DNA from: GWC2-37-13 sp964564535
GTDB taxonomy: Bacteria > Patescibacteriota > Microgenomatia > UBA1406 > GWC2-37-13
NCBI GenBank assembly: GCA_964564535.1
Contig: CAZMBH010000026.1
Span: forward strand, 1 to 12,193
Reading direction: 5' to 3'
DNA: 12,193 nucleotides
The notes under the pieces are model-generated. The model had not been told where the DNA came from and searched no databases. It saw nothing but the letters and a program-made list of their open reading frames with translations. The position numbers and the translations under genes were made by a program. Shown piece by piece: positions 1 to 7,272 of this stretch (its first letter is position 1; every line of letters begins with the position of its first letter).

Positions 1-1
1 A

Positions 2-709
2 AGAAGACAAAAATCTAGACTAGGTGGTGGTACAGTTTTTGGGGTTCATATCCTAGACAGAGATTTTTATATAGCAATAAAAGGAGAAGAAGTAGTCAAT
101 CAAAGTAACGTGATAGACGTAAAAAATATTGGTTCAACATTTACTTCAGTTCAAGAGAGGTTAAAAAAAAGAAGGCATTATCCATTAAAACTTGATATTC
201 AATATTCATTAAAAAATGGCAAACTTACCGAAATTATTGAAAAATCTATGAATACCTTAAATGATCATGATGGAGATTTTGTTTTTCAAGCTTCTGAAAC
301 GCAAATACCTTTAAAAATAGCTGACTCTGACTATAGGAATCAATATTGTGAAAGTATCAGTTTATTAGCTCCAAAAGGCAATACTAGAATGAGGGTAGGC
401 AATCACTTAGGTAGTGACGGTATCTTAAAAAGATATATTTCTGTGGCTTGTACTTCAGATGAAGAAAGATTTGCCGATACGGTTATCACATTTTTTGAAG
501 ATGGAGAAATGGAAGTTGACACAGGTGAATTTGATACTCATCAAAAAAGAAAACACCTTATTTCCACAATGAGAAGCTGGAACTTTCCGGAATTTTCAGC
601 AATTTCTGGTGCGATTAATTTCCAAGAAACATGGGATAGGTTTATGGATGCTGCAAAAAATGACAAAGCACCGTCTAAAATTCTTGATTTAATAGTTCCG
701 CAAGGATAA
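2..709 (+). CDS. Unrecognised protein, 5' end cut by window edge
   Basis: The reading frame is open from base 2 to the TAA at 707-709, giving 235 visible residues, so the gene starts upstream of the window. A GTG at 110 could be read as a start. However, the 36 codons before it are uninterrupted and protein-like (for example GGGTVFGVHILDRDFYIAIK), and the nearest purine-rich AAGGAGA (80-86) lies 23 bases from that GTG, too far to serve it. I recognise no family. The visible part is soluble and mixed alpha/beta, with no membrane segment or signal peptide. It has charged stretches and a Trp/Phe-rich C-terminal third (MRSWNFPEFSAISG, ETWDRFMDAA). It is followed after 136 bp by the HD-domain gene on the same strand, so shared transcription is possible but not shown. 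Function unknown. Confidence 0.75.
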   Translation, partial: RRQKSRLGGGTVFGVHILDRDFYIAIKGEEVVNQSNVIDVKNIGSTFTSVQERLKKRRHYPLKLDIQYSLKNGKLTEIIEKSMNTLNDHDGDFVFQASETQIPLKIADSDYRNQYCESISLLAPKGNTRMRVGNHLGSDGILKRYISVACTSDEERFADTVITFFEDGEMEVDTGEFDTHQKRKHLISTMRSWNFPEFSAISGAINFQETWDRFMDAAKNDKAPSKILDLIVPQG

Positions 710-845
710 ATAAGATTGCTTACTTTAAGAAAATAAAACCCTCACAAACTTGCGCAGAAGATGATTAAAAACGATACGATGCAAAATACTTCAAAGTCAG
801 GTATAAGTCAAGTTAATTCATATATCTTATAGTAAAATAAGAAGC

Positions 846-3143
846 ATGTGTACGGATCTTTTAAATCGTTATTCAGCGGGCGATCGTGCGATGATGGCTA
901 TCAGAAAAAGTGAGCCTAATTTTACGTTTGAAAGAACAAAAATGTTTCAAAATTTTCGTCGGGTTATTAATTATGCTAAAGAATTAGCCAAAGATGAAGG
1001 AGTATATGTAAAAGGAGATCTAAAAAGTGCTTTTAACCTTCTTAACGATTCAATCGAATTTGTTTGTCCGGAGGACAAAATACGCCATGCAGACCTAATC
1101 AAACATAGGGAAGATGTAAATAAAAGTGCTTCATCTTTAAGAGATGCTTTACATAATAAACAAGTTGATGAACCGTTGCTTGATGATCATCATATGGATC
1201 TATTAGTAGATTACGTTGCACCTCTTCATGATAAAGGAAAATATCTTGTCGACCCTAAGGGGCAGATAGATTCTGACCATGAAATACTAATGGGTCATTT
1301 AATAAGAAAAGTATTTACGTTATTGGATGTTGACAAACATGACTCCAATTTTATTGCCAGCGTTGTTGGCGACCACGAAAACGTCGGAAAAGAGATTGAA
1401 CGCCTCGGATTTATTGATTCCCTTGACCCGATTCAAAGAGCGAAAGCCTTATTTTTGATTTTTGATGTAATGACCAACGCCATTGACAATGAAAAAATTA
1501 CTAAGAGTCGAGCTTTGTCACTTGACAGTGAAAATCTTAAAAGATTTATAGATATTATTTATCGCCACACAGACCGTAGACAGGCTACGACTTTTTATCC
1601 TGACTGGGCAGTCTACACCGCCAAGGATTTAGCTCATATTCTGACCGTTATATCAGAAAAATATAATCTAAGACTTGAGCCAGGAATCTTTGAAGTTTTG
1701 TTTCAAAACGTCGCTAAAGGTTTACAGGATTTGATATTACAAAATGAAGCCAGAAAGAAAGATAATGAAGTTTCTTTAAAAAGAGGCGAATTGCTACTTC
1801 CAGTTTTTGAAGATGAAGAAGAAGCTCATATTAAGAAACTGATTAATGAAACAATGGACTCGTACGAAATATATAAGACCAAAGAAATAGATTTAACAAT
1901 AAATTTACTAAAAAGCCGTATGCGTTCCATCGTCGGTTCCTTTTTTGATCAAGAATATGGTACGGGTTACAAATTGGCAAAAGAAGCATCTCATAAAACC
2001 TGGGGCGCAGTACGAAAATATCTTACAGGTCAAGGATTTGGCGTATTTGAAGATGAGTCCGATACCGGCAAGGGCAATAATGTAGGAAATGTATTTCTTG
2101 CCACCTCGTATCTATTTGAGAAGATAGATGAAAAAAGTACACAAGAAGAATGGATCAAGGTTATTTCTGATTGGTCCAGTCAGGAAGGCTCAATTACTCA
2201 AAAATTAAACAATAATCCGCTTGTATTTGATTTTGTGATGAATTTGGCTATATTAATGCACAATTCATATTCTTATTCAAGGTCAAAATATCACGAGCTC
2301 TGGAGTAATACAGAAGATAAAAATATGAGGCAAAGTTTTATTGTTGCAGTCGCAATTACAAATGGGTTGTTAGAGGAATTATATCAGACTCAAATCTATA
2401 ATAAAGAACAAGATAAACCCTATTATATTGATAATATCAATGACATTAAAGATTTATGTTTAATGAACATTTTAACTGATCCGGCAAAAAAATCACTTAA
2501 CAGAACGTGGGATAGATTAGCGATTAAAGACCCACTTTCAAAAACGGATATTTTTGAAAAGGCAGCTAGATTTGTTTATAAAAGATGGTCTGCTACAAAA
2601 AAATACCCAACAAAAGAATATGATGGGTTAGGTAAAGAAGAAAAAGAAAGTAACCGTCGATCTGTGGCCGGCCAATTTAACTTACTGATTGAGCAGGTTG
2701 TATTTCCTTCAACATCCCCACAAGATTTGATTAATCGGTTAGAGGATATTATAACCCGTATTTTTAATAAAACAGGAATTGAAAATACGTCAGAAGTTTT
2801 AGCGCGCCTAGCAAGGATGGAGCATGCTTTCTGGTTGATTAAATCATTAACAACAAAGGGGGGCCTAAAAGAGTTTGAACTGAATCCCGAACGATCCCGT
2901 CAGCTTGTTTTGTACGATGATCTGCCTAATAAAGAAAACTTAGGGATTGAACACCAAGCCCTACAAAGTGATGATCGTTTGGTAGTGGCGAGTTCGACGC
3001 TTGTTTTTTTAACTGAATTTATTGAAAGATTTTTAGAAAATAATAAGGGAGCTTCTTTAGTAGTTGATGACGATATAAAAAAACTTGTTTGTGAAGAAGG
3101 TTTAGTACCAGAAAATAGTCAATTTAATTGGAAGGAGAGTTAA
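846..3143 (+). CDS. Large protein with divergent HD/HD-GYP-like phosphohydrolase core
   Basis: 765 residues. The ATG at 846 is the first start after an in-frame TAA at 804-806. Residues 110-215 follow the order of an HD-superfamily metal phosphohydrolase, especially the HD-GYP layout: LHDKGK (H128, D129, K132), SDHEILMGH (H145), a GDHENVGKE stretch (H177) in the place of the HHE motif, and IFDVMTNAID (D207) in the place of the vaDvfDAlt motif. An upstream candidate metal histidine is H81, H87 or H103. The canonical second histidine of HHE and the GYP tripeptide are missing, so cyclic-di-GMP phosphodiesterase activity should not be assumed. Residues 220-765 are mostly helical, charged and unassigned. 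No signal peptide or membrane helix is evident, so it is probably cytosolic. It sits between the unrecognised upstream gene and a methyltransferase-like gene, 67 bp before the latter. The HD call is moderately sure; substrate and role are unknown. Confidence 0.7.
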   Translation: MCTDLLNRYSAGDRAMMAIRKSEPNFTFERTKMFQNFRRVINYAKELAKDEGVYVKGDLKSAFNLLNDSIEFVCPEDKIRHADLIKHREDVNKSASSLRDALHNKQVDEPLLDDHHMDLLVDYVAPLHDKGKYLVDPKGQIDSDHEILMGHLIRKVFTLLDVDKHDSNFIASVVGDHENVGKEIERLGFIDSLDPIQRAKALFLIFDVMTNAIDNEKITKSRALSLDSENLKRFIDIIYRHTDRRQATTFYPDWAVYTAKDLAHILTVISEKYNLRLEPGIFEVLFQNVAKGLQDLILQNEARKKDNEVSLKRGELLLPVFEDEEEAHIKKLINETMDSYEIYKTKEIDLTINLLKSRMRSIVGSFFDQEYGTGYKLAKEASHKTWGAVRKYLTGQGFGVFEDESDTGKGNNVGNVFLATSYLFEKIDEKSTQEEWIKVISDWSSQEGSITQKLNNNPLVFDFVMNLAILMHNSYSYSRSKYHELWSNTEDKNMRQSFIVAVAITNGLLEELYQTQIYNKEQDKPYYIDNINDIKDLCLMNILTDPAKKSLNRTWDRLAIKDPLSKTDIFEKAARFVYKRWSATKKYPTKEYDGLGKEEKESNRRSVAGQFNLLIEQVVFPSTSPQDLINRLEDIITRIFNKTGIENTSEVLARLARMEHAFWLIKSLTTKGGLKEFELNPERSRQLVLYDDLPNKENLGIEHQALQSDDRLVVASSTLVFLTEFIERFLENNKGASLVVDDDIKKLVCEEGLVPENSQFNWKES

Positions 3144-3210
3144 GAAATCCTCAAAATCTATGTGCAGATTATGATCAATTTAAATTTAGGTAAAAAAAAA
3201 CTAGTCAAAT

Positions 3211-4875
3211 ATGAATAACGAAAGGATAAAAACAAAGACTGAATTCAGACCAAAAAAATCAGAATCTATCTGGACACCTTCGATAGAACAATTAGCAAAT
3301 AAAGAATTTTGGCTTGCTTACTCCCAAAAAAAAGCCTCTTTTCCAAAAACGCTTTCAGACCCATATTTTCCAACATGGGTTGCTGAACTCAATCCACCCC
3401 AATATTTATCTGCAGGGCAAGAGCAAACTGTAAAAGAACAATATTACAATTATATGAGAGATCCAGAACAATACAGAATTCTTTATGATGATACACTTTC
3501 ATATCTTCTTTCTTCCTCCTCAGTTTATGAATGGCTTATGAAAGAATCAAGAAGACCTGTTCCCTTGCGTATTTTGACCATTGGTTCAGCGGATCCTCAA
3601 AACCTTGAGACTTTAGGGCGCTTAGTTATGGCATTACGACAATCACCAAAATCGCTAAAAAAAGGAGAAATGCATGAAATCATATTGGTAGAACAATCAA
3701 AGACAGGCGCTCAAGAGCATGAAAAATCATTGGAAAAATTATATGAAAAACATAAAAATTGGCGTGACAAGATTAAAATAAAGATTATTCATGGAGACGG
3801 CCAAACCTTACCTTGGTTCGTTAAACCAAGCAGTTTTGATATTGTTTGGGCTGACTATACCCTTAATTTTGCCAAAAATGATCCATATAAAACAATGCTT
3901 TTAGATTTTTTAATGGGAATTTCCGGGTCGGTTCGTAAAAACGGTTTAGTGGTATTACCTGTAATGATTCATCCAGATAGTAAAGGTTCATCAAATATGA
4001 ATTCGTTCAATTCCCCATATATATATCGAACTCTTGGAACTGAGAGAACGCGTTATACCAGTTCTCAATATCAAGAAGAGTTTGTAAAATATTTTGAATC
4101 AGTTTTCATGGGTCATAAAATTGGCGATTATTGGGGAGAAGCAAGGACTTGGTCGCCTCGTCAAATATTTGTTTGTTCTCCTAATTACGACTTAAATAGT
4201 CTTTTTGGTATTCAAGAAATTATTTATTTACGAACAAATAGAGATCTTTGCTTGTATCTCGGAAGCGCAAGTAATAAAAATAGATTTAGAATAATTGGCG
4301 AACGGGTACAAACGATGGGAAAAATACTTCGGTCAAAAATAAAAGATGATTTTTCTTTGGAAACAGAAACAATTCATTATCCTAGTTGGTATGAAATAGA
4401 GATATCGAATAATGAAGCAATAATAACCAGTAATCGCCTTTCATCAAAATTAAAAATGGACGTCGATGAAGATATCGAGACATTACGATTGGAATTTTTT
4501 CAAAATTTTGATAAATCTCAAGGTATTCCAACGGTGATGATAAAAGGATCTTTTGATAATATCACTGATTTTTTTAAATTGCTCTCTGTGTTTTATAGGA
4601 GAAATATCCCTGTCTTCATTATTGCTGACGATATCATTATTCCAGAACTCATCAATAATAAGGTTGCCCTATCAGAAAATACACCATCACTGGAATGGCT
4701 AAAATTTTTACAAAATTTTCCGTCTGCGTCTCCCGAGCTTAATCTACACTGGACAACATCTCCTTTCGTCAGTTTTGATGAATCAAAAGCATCCATCGTT
4801 CCATTACCGCTAAAAATCCATGAAAATGATTTTCGTCTTTATTCAAAAGATATGTTCGAACAATTATTAAGGTGA
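3211..4875 (+). CDS. Class I SAM-methyltransferase-like protein with unassigned C-terminal half
   Basis: 554 residues. Residues 115-250 carry the Rossmann pattern of class I methyltransferases: LRILTIGSADP (motif I, 119-129, with a GSAD variant of the usual GxGxG loop), EIILVEQS (156-163, E161 as the acidic end of strand 2), IIHGDGQTLPW (192-202), FDIVWADYTLNF (209-220, motif IV) and VRKNGLVVLP (241-250). The order, and a helical lead-in at about 30-110, recall CheR-type enzymes, but only loosely. Residues 300-554 match nothing I know; they include two beta-rich stretches (IKGSFDNITDFFKLL and RRNIPVFIIADDIIIP). No membrane segment is seen. The start is the first ATG after the preceding gene, with no Shine-Dalgarno sequence in front of it. 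It is followed by a 326-bp gap that ends the trio. The degenerate glycine loop leaves open whether it binds SAM. Confidence 0.65.
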   Translation: MNNERIKTKTEFRPKKSESIWTPSIEQLANKEFWLAYSQKKASFPKTLSDPYFPTWVAELNPPQYLSAGQEQTVKEQYYNYMRDPEQYRILYDDTLSYLLSSSSVYEWLMKESRRPVPLRILTIGSADPQNLETLGRLVMALRQSPKSLKKGEMHEIILVEQSKTGAQEHEKSLEKLYEKHKNWRDKIKIKIIHGDGQTLPWFVKPSSFDIVWADYTLNFAKNDPYKTMLLDFLMGISGSVRKNGLVVLPVMIHPDSKGSSNMNSFNSPYIYRTLGTERTRYTSSQYQEEFVKYFESVFMGHKIGDYWGEARTWSPRQIFVCSPNYDLNSLFGIQEIIYLRTNRDLCLYLGSASNKNRFRIIGERVQTMGKILRSKIKDDFSLETETIHYPSWYEIEISNNEAIITSNRLSSKLKMDVDEDIETLRLEFFQNFDKSQGIPTVMIKGSFDNITDFFKLLSVFYRRNIPVFIIADDIIIPELINNKVALSENTPSLEWLKFLQNFPSASPELNLHWTTSPFVSFDESKASIVPLPLKIHENDFRLYSKDMFEQLLR

Positions 4876-4907
4876 TTTAACCACTTTTCGCCATATAAAT
4901 ATTTTTT

Positions 4908-5030
4908 ATAACAAATGTTGTAGTGGTATTTGTATGTTCACTTCCGTCAAAAAAATCCTCTTAAACTATGCGATTATTTTTCAATTTGTTTCATTCCCAA
5001 CTCCTTAGCTTTTTGGCGATAGAATATTTT
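4908..5030 (+). pseudogene. Decayed copy of the 5' end of the downstream M29 aminopeptidase
   Basis: An ATG at 4934 opens 24 codons ending in TAG at 5006-5008. Its first 38 bases match the aminopeptidase start (5202-5239) at 32 positions and in the same frame: MFTSVKKILLNYA against MFTPDKKILENYA. Similarity also extends upstream, with ATAACAAATGT at 4908-4918 against ATAACAATTGT at 5160-5170, as if the promoter region had been copied too. Weaker similarity resumes after a gap of about 20 codons: IFQFVS against YLQYDS, then LAFWR-stop after a one-base frame change against LAVYKR. It reads as a truncated, internally deleted and frameshifted duplicate with no remaining function. The first 38 bases are convincing; the later matches are weaker and could be chance. 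Confidence 0.6.
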
Positions 5031-5064
5031 TAGCTCAGTAATCATTTTGTTTTATGCGATTTTG

Positions 5065-5094
5065 CTTGTCATCCCCTCGAAGGAGGGGATCAAG
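5065..5094 (+). repeat. REP-like hairpin, variant stem
   Basis: The stem ATCCCCTC / GAGGGGAT encloses a GAAG loop, and outer CTTG/CAAG can extend the pairing past a TC bulge. The layout CTTGTCAT..., GAAG loop and ...AT is the same as the copy inside the GT39 gene at 8233-8260. Two stem positions differ between the copies, and in both cases the opposite base has changed as well (C-G for T-A, T-A for G-C). It lacks a T-run, so it is not a typical intrinsic terminator. Confidence 0.75.
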
Positions 5095-5126
5095 TCTACA
5101 ATCACTTTTTAAAATGAATATTTAGT

Positions 5127-5153
5127 CTGGATTCCCGCCTACGCGGGAATGAC
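5127..5153 (-). repeat. REP-like hairpin, inverted orientation
   Basis: ATTCCCGC (5131-5138), loop CTAC and GCGGGAAT (5143-5150) are flanked by TGG on the left and GACA on the right. Read on the minus strand it is TGTCATTCCCGC-GTAG-GCGGGAATCCA, almost identical to the copy at 8233-8260. It lies 32 bp after the variant copy at 5065-5094 and faces it, a doublet arrangement like bacterial REP/BIME units. No REP-associated transposase (RAYT) is present in the window. Confidence 0.8.
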
Positions 5154-5166
5154 ACATTCATAACAA

Positions 5167-5195
5167 TTGTATTTCGCATCTCTTTTTGCTAGTAT
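5167..5195 (+). promoter_or_regulatory. Sigma70-type promoter predicting a leaderless aminopeptidase mRNA
   Basis: TTGTAT (5167-5172) and TAGTAT (5190-5195) are separated by exactly 17 bp. A start site seven bases past the -10 falls on the A of the ATG at 5202, leaving no room for a ribosome binding site. The prediction is from sequence only. Confidence 0.5.
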
Positions 5196-5201
5196 TTTCC
5201 G

Positions 5202-6404
5202 ATGTTCACTCCTGATAAAAAAATCCTCGAAAACTATGCCAAGGTGATGATTGATTTTGCCCTAGGGAAGGGGAAAGGGGTTCATAAAGGCCAGGTGGTT
5301 TATCTTCAATACGATTCAGAAGCGTTGCCATTAGCATTAGCTGTTTACAAAAGAATTTTGGAAAAGGGTGCTTACCCGATGGTCAAGGGAATTGAAGAAA
5401 GTTTTCAAAAAACAATGTTTGAGAATGCTTCGGACGATCAACTGAAATTCTTTCCAAAGGAATATACAAAAGCGCTAGTTAATACAATTGATCACAGGAT
5501 TTATTTAATTGCCCCAACCAACCCTTTTTTATTAAAAGATGTTGATCCGAAAAAAGTTATGGCCAGTAATAGCGGAGATAAGAGACTACTTCGAAAATGG
5601 CTTTTTGAAAAAGAAGATCAGGGAAAATTAACTTGGACGCTATGTCTTTACGGTACAGAAGGAATGGCTAATGAAGCAGGACTATCAATAAAGGACTTTT
5701 GGCAGGAAATTATCAATGCTTGTTATTTGGACAAAGAAAATCCGATAAAAACATGGGAATCGACATTTACCCAAATTAACGAATTAAAAACCAAATTAAA
5801 CTCGTTGCCAGTCGACACTTATCACATGATTTCTGAAAAAACTGATTTATATATCAAATTAGGAAAGAAAAGAATCTGGCAGGGCGGGGGAGGGGCTAAT
5901 ATTCCGTCTTTTGAGATCTTTACTTCACCGGATTGGCGGGGAGTAAACGGAAAAATATTTTTTAACTTTCCGCTTTACCGTTATGGAAATATTATTAAAG
6001 ACATTCAGTTGGAATTCAAAGATGGGATAGTTATCAAAGCATCGGCTGCCAAAAATGAAAAACTTTTGCAGGAAATGATCAAACAAAAAAATGCCAATAA
6101 GATCGGGGAATTTTCATTGACCGATAAAAGATTTTCTAAAATATCTAAATTTATGGCTAATACTTTATACGATGAAAATTTCGGCGGAGACTTTGGAAAT
6201 AGTCATCTGGCCGTGGGTACTTCATATCATGATTGTTACAATGGTGACGTAAAAAAAATGGGAACAAAAGATTGGGAATCATTAGGTTTTAATGAATCTG
6301 TTGAACACTGTGACATCATCAATACTAATGAAAAGACTGTCGAAGCGATCATGAAAGACGGGTCAAAAAAGGTTATTTACAAAAACGGAAATTTTGTGTT
6401 ATAA
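5202..6404 (+). CDS. Aminopeptidase, peptidase family M29
   Basis: 400 residues, a usual length for thermophilic-type M29 aminopeptidases (AmpS/PepS/AmpT). These cytosolic dimetal exopeptidases release N-terminal residues from peptides. The C-terminal domain keeps the family's metal-ligand order: NIPSFEIFTSPD (E238), KIGEFSLTD (E303), TLYDEN...SHLAVGTSY (H335, Y342) and NESVEHCD (H369, D371). GGGGANIP (228-235) replaces the more usual G-R-x-N-I-P. The N-terminal domain (1-200) has the expected alpha/beta layout. The start at 5202 is supported by the promoter ending seven bases upstream and by the homologous start in the decayed copy. It leads an operon with the CBS-domain gene 7 bp downstream. 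Its role is probably peptide scavenging; no link to the glycosyltransferases downstream is implied beyond position. Confidence 0.9.
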   Translation: MFTPDKKILENYAKVMIDFALGKGKGVHKGQVVYLQYDSEALPLALAVYKRILEKGAYPMVKGIEESFQKTMFENASDDQLKFFPKEYTKALVNTIDHRIYLIAPTNPFLLKDVDPKKVMASNSGDKRLLRKWLFEKEDQGKLTWTLCLYGTEGMANEAGLSIKDFWQEIINACYLDKENPIKTWESTFTQINELKTKLNSLPVDTYHMISEKTDLYIKLGKKRIWQGGGGANIPSFEIFTSPDWRGVNGKIFFNFPLYRYGNIIKDIQLEFKDGIVIKASAAKNEKLLQEMIKQKNANKIGEFSLTDKRFSKISKFMANTLYDENFGGDFGNSHLAVGTSYHDCYNGDVKKMGTKDWESLGFNESVEHCDIINTNEKTVEAIMKDGSKKVIYKNGNFVL

Positions 6405-6411
6405 CTAACTT

Positions 6412-7266
6412 ATGCGGCTTCTGAATATTTTAAAAGAGAACGATATCATTCGAGTATCTCCGGAAGATCACCTTTCAAAAGTTTTAAGTAAACTATCAAC
6501 TTCGCACGACGCTGCCTTTGTTTTTGATGATGAAAACAAATACATGGGTATTGTCAGCCCATATTTTACGATGATAAAGTCGTCCCTTCCAGCCAATACC
6601 AAAGTTCAACATTGTTTAACCCATACGGCGAAAATTTATCTTAATTACCCGTTATCTAAAGTTTGCGAACTTTTTATCCAGTCAAAGATCCATTATTTAC
6701 CTGTTTTTGATAAAGAAGATAAATTTTTAGGAATAATTTCCGCCCGCAGAATTTTGTCTTATTTTAAAGATTTATCAATTTTTAAAGTAAAACTTGAAGG
6801 AATCATTAATAAAAGATGGAAGGGATTAATCACGGTTTTTGAAGATGACACAATTACCCAGGCAATTCACCTATTTAAAACCAATAAAATTTCTAAACTA
6901 ATAGTTATTAATCATGAAAGAAAGCTAAAAGGGGTTTTAAGTTACTACGATCTGATAAAGTTAATGGTCAGTCCGAAATATTCCAGTCATCATGGGGAGC
7001 GGGTTAATGAAAAAATAAGCTTCTATAATTACCGGGTAAAAAATTTTGCCAAAAACTATGTCTTAACTTTATCTAAAGAAAAACACCTCATAGAAGTGAT
7101 CAACCTTATCGTAAACAAAAAGATTGGAAGTGTAATCGTTGTTGATAACGAAAGAAGGCCGTTGGGAATTATTACGACCAGAGATATTCTCCGTTTCTTT
7201 ATTGATAATGAAAAATTCGCCTTTATCAAATCCCTAAATCCGTTTAAAAAGATATTTAAAAAATAG
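6412..7266 (+). CDS. Protein of four CBS domains (two Bateman modules)
   Basis: 284 residues made almost wholly of CBS repeats, at about 12-56, 67-118, 129-185 and 211-265. Each ends in the typical strand-helix motif: GIVSPYFTMI (46-55), GIISARRIL (107-115), GVLSYYDLI (174-182) and GIITTRDIL (252-260). There is no catalytic or membrane domain. The tail (272-284) is Lys/Phe-rich. CBS pairs commonly bind adenine nucleotides and act as energy-state sensors for a partner enzyme or transporter; which partner is not visible here. It sits 7 bp after the aminopeptidase and 6 bp before the GT39 gene, so it is almost certainly co-transcribed with them. No Shine-Dalgarno sequence precedes the ATG. Domain assignment is sure, role is not. 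Confidence 0.88.
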   Translation: MRLLNILKENDIIRVSPEDHLSKVLSKLSTSHDAAFVFDDENKYMGIVSPYFTMIKSSLPANTKVQHCLTHTAKIYLNYPLSKVCELFIQSKIHYLPVFDKEDKFLGIISARRILSYFKDLSIFKVKLEGIINKRWKGLITVFEDDTITQAIHLFKTNKISKLIVINHERKLKGVLSYYDLIKLMVSPKYSSHHGERVNEKISFYNYRVKNFAKNYVLTLSKEKHLIEVINLIVNKKIGSVIVVDNERRPLGIITTRDILRFFIDNEKFAFIKSLNPFKKIFKK

Positions 7267-7272
7267 GTAGCA

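Noticed and set aside
110..112. GTG as the start of the first gene
   Set aside because: The frame is open and protein-like back to base 2, and the only purine-rich motif is too far from this GTG.
710..845. Small gene, RNA or terminator in the 136-bp gap
   Set aside because: No stable hairpin, T-tract or credible reading frame was found; only a weak TATAGT (828-833) that lacks a convincing -35.
3130..3139. GGAAGGAGAG as a ribosome binding site
   Set aside because: It lies within the end of the HD-like gene, more than 70 bases from the next start, with only a tiny open frame (ATG TGC AGA TTA TGA) after it.
4593..4796. Minus-strand open frame of 67 codons
   Set aside because: It lies wholly inside the methyltransferase-like gene on the other strand and has no recognisable product or start signal.
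5065..5150. The two intergenic hairpins as intrinsic terminators of the left gene cluster
   Set aside because: Neither is followed by a T-run, and the same sequence recurs inside a coding region, so a repeat family explains them better.
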